The notes under the pieces: model-generated | Seen by the model: the letters and a program-made list of their open reading frames with translations, nothing else | Database searches by the model: none | What the model was told of the DNA's origin: nothing | Position numbers and translations under genes: made by a program | DNA from: JBGAPI01 sp044221335 | GTDB lineage: Bacteria > Pseudomonadota > Gammaproteobacteria > Xanthomonadales > Ahniellaceae | Direction of reading: 5' to 3' | NCBI GenBank assembly: GCA_044221335.1 | Contig: JBGAPI010000004.1 | Coordinates: forward strand, 1 to 64,000 | DNA length: 64,000 bases | In this document: positions 62,668-64,000 of the stretch, piece after piece | Numbering within the stretch: the stretch's first letter is position 1 | Layout: each line of letters begins with the position of its first letter

Positions 62668-64000
62668 ATGTCCTTGAACCCCGCCCAACGCGAAGCCGTC
62701 GCCTACTCGGGCGGCCCGCTGCTGGTGCTCGCCGGAGCCGGGTCGGGCAAGACCAAGGTGATCACCGAGAAGATCGCCCACCTGATCCGCGGCGGGCTGG
62801 CGGCGGAGCGGGTCTATGCGATCACCTTCACCAACAAGGCGGCGCGCGAGATGCGCGAGCGCGCCGGCAAGCTGTTCGGCAAGGCGAAGATCGACGGCGA
62901 GCCGGTGATCGCGACCTTCCATGCGCTCGGCCTGCGCTTCCTGCAGATCGAGGCGCAGCGCGCCGGCCTGCGCCGCGGATTCTCGGTGTTCGACAGCGAC
63001 GACAGCCTGCACCTTCTGCGCGAACTCGCGCCGGCCGGGCTGAAGAAGGATGCGCTGGAAGCCCTGCGCCAGCTGATCTCGCGCGCCAAGAACGAGGGAC
63101 TCTCACCCGCCGACGCGGTGGCCGCGGCACGCTCGCCGCGCGAGGTCGAGGCCGCGGGACTGTACGAGACCTACCAGCGCCGGATGACCGCGTTCAACGC
63201 CGTCGACTTCGACGACCTGATCCGCCTGCCGGTCGCCCTCCTCGAGGCGGACGCGGACCTGGCGCTCGCCTGGCGCGAGCGCATCCGCTACCTGCTGGTC
63301 GACGAGTACCAGGACACCAATCGCGCGCAGTACCGGCTGCTGCGTGCACTGGCCGGCGAGCGGGGCGCGCTGACCGTGGTCGGCGACGACGACCAGTCGA
63401 TCTACGGCTGGCGCGGCGCCGAGCCGGAGAACCTCAACAACCTGGCGCGCGACTACCCGACGCTCAAGGTCGTGAAGCTGGAGCAGAACTACCGCTGCAG
63501 CGCGCGCATCCTGCGCGCCGCCAACGCGGTGATCGCGAACAACGGCCACCTGTTCGAGAAGCGGTTGTGGAGCGACCACGCCGACGGTCCGCCGCTGCGC
63601 CTGATCGAGTGCCGCGACGACGGCCTCGAGGCCGAGCGCATCGCCGCCGAGATCGTCCACACGCAGACGGCCACCAAGCTGCCGTGGTCGGAATTCGCCG
63701 TGCTCTACCGCGGGAACTTCCAGTCGCGCGCGCTGGAGAAGGCGCTGCGGCTGGTGCGGGTGCCCTACCACGTCACCGGCGGCATGGCCTTCTTCGAGCG
63801 CGCCGAGGTCAAGGACCTGCTCGCCTGGCTGCGCCTCGCCGCCAATCCCGACGACGATGCTGCCTTCCTGCGCGCCGTGGTCGCGCCGAAGCGCGAGGTC
63901 GGTGCAACCAGCCTCGAGCGCCTGGGCGAACTCGCCGGCAAGTCCCATCTGTCGCTCGCGAGCGCCGCGAACAGCAGTCACGTGCTGAAGCAGCTGTCGC
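62668..64000 (+). CDS. rep: ATP-dependent DNA helicase Rep, 5' part (runs off the window)
   Basis: The first 444 residues of an SF1A helicase. Walker A AGAGSGKTK at 22-30, motif Ia AITFTNKAAREMRER, motif II LLVDEYQDTN (Asp212-Glu213), motif III VVGDDDQSIYGWRGAEP, motif IV KLEQNYRCSARIL and GGMAFFERAEVKDLLAWLR. It is closest to E. coli Rep (MxLNPxQxxAV start; TFHALGLRFLQ) rather than UvrD. Rep unwinds DNA ahead of stalled forks and removes bound proteins. ATG at 62668; no stop is seen before the window ends. Confidence 0.95.
   Translation, partial: MSLNPAQREAVAYSGGPLLVLAGAGSGKTKVITEKIAHLIRGGLAAERVYAITFTNKAAREMRERAGKLFGKAKIDGEPVIATFHALGLRFLQIEAQRAGLRRGFSVFDSDDSLHLLRELAPAGLKKDALEALRQLISRAKNEGLSPADAVAAARSPREVEAAGLYETYQRRMTAFNAVDFDDLIRLPVALLEADADLALAWRERIRYLLVDEYQDTNRAQYRLLRALAGERGALTVVGDDDQSIYGWRGAEPENLNNLARDYPTLKVVKLEQNYRCSARILRAANAVIANNGHLFEKRLWSDHADGPPLRLIECRDDGLEAERIAAEIVHTQTATKLPWSEFAVLYRGNFQSRALEKALRLVRVPYHVTGGMAFFERAEVKDLLAWLRLAANPDDDAAFLRAVVAPKREVGATSLERLGELAGKSHLSLASAANSSHVLKQLS

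Overview
The window is very GC-rich, densely coding proteobacterial chromosome. The gene complement (GltBD glutamate synthase, PreA, the AnmK / M23 peptidase / TyrS neighbourhood known from Pseudomonas and its relatives, an OleD-like reductase, NrdR, RibD, homodimeric-type AceE) and the many palindromic intergenic repeats fit a gammaproteobacterium, most likely Xanthomonadales/Lysobacterales. I cannot name a genus. No phage, insertion sequence, CRISPR, rRNA or tRNA gene is visible.

Layout. 1-1300: remnant of a berberine-bridge-type flavoenzyme, an NAD(P)-binding protein, a strong small-RNA candidate with its own promoter and terminator. 1351-5806 (minus): four-gene MacAB-type ABC efflux operon. 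5979-13254: outer-membrane barrel protein, two DUF3592 membrane proteins, two unrecognised exported proteins and a two-domain M16 peptidase. 13314-16133 (minus): pyrimidine/hydantoin-type NCS1 permease and PreA. 16220-20447: anmK and M23 peptidase (minus), tyrS (plus). 20623-25245: metallophosphoesterase, then ribD, GNAT, nrdR and glyA on the minus strand. 25349-35574 (plus): five consecutive TPR + GT41 (SPINDLY/OGT-like) glycosyltransferases, every junction a 4-nt stop/start overlap; this is the most striking locus. 35669-42702: DUF2845 protein, gltB and gltD. 43027-52158: GT-C membrane glycosyltransferase, SirB1-type protein, DUF192 and PilZ genes, a frameshifted TPR protein, DUF3142 and DUF3592 proteins, folE. 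52203-58824 (minus): methyltransferase, RluE-like pseudouridine synthase with a basic low-complexity tail, a broken aceE, YheT-type hydrolase and PlsC. 59040-64000: small membrane protein, srkA, MenI-like thioesterase, OleD-like reductase and the 5' part of rep.

Between the genes lie at least four families of dispersed repeats: (i) short palindromes with GTAGGGCG ends, which supply the stop codon of eight or nine genes; (ii) long nested palindromes of about 110 bp; (iii) degenerate heptamer arrays built on GGGCCCA or GGGCTGA; (iv) REP-like palindromes ending in ACTCTGGCCCC. Two genes normally intact (aceE and the TPR protein at 47436-49539) are interrupted by frameshifts in GC-rich tracts and could be either real lesions or assembly errors.
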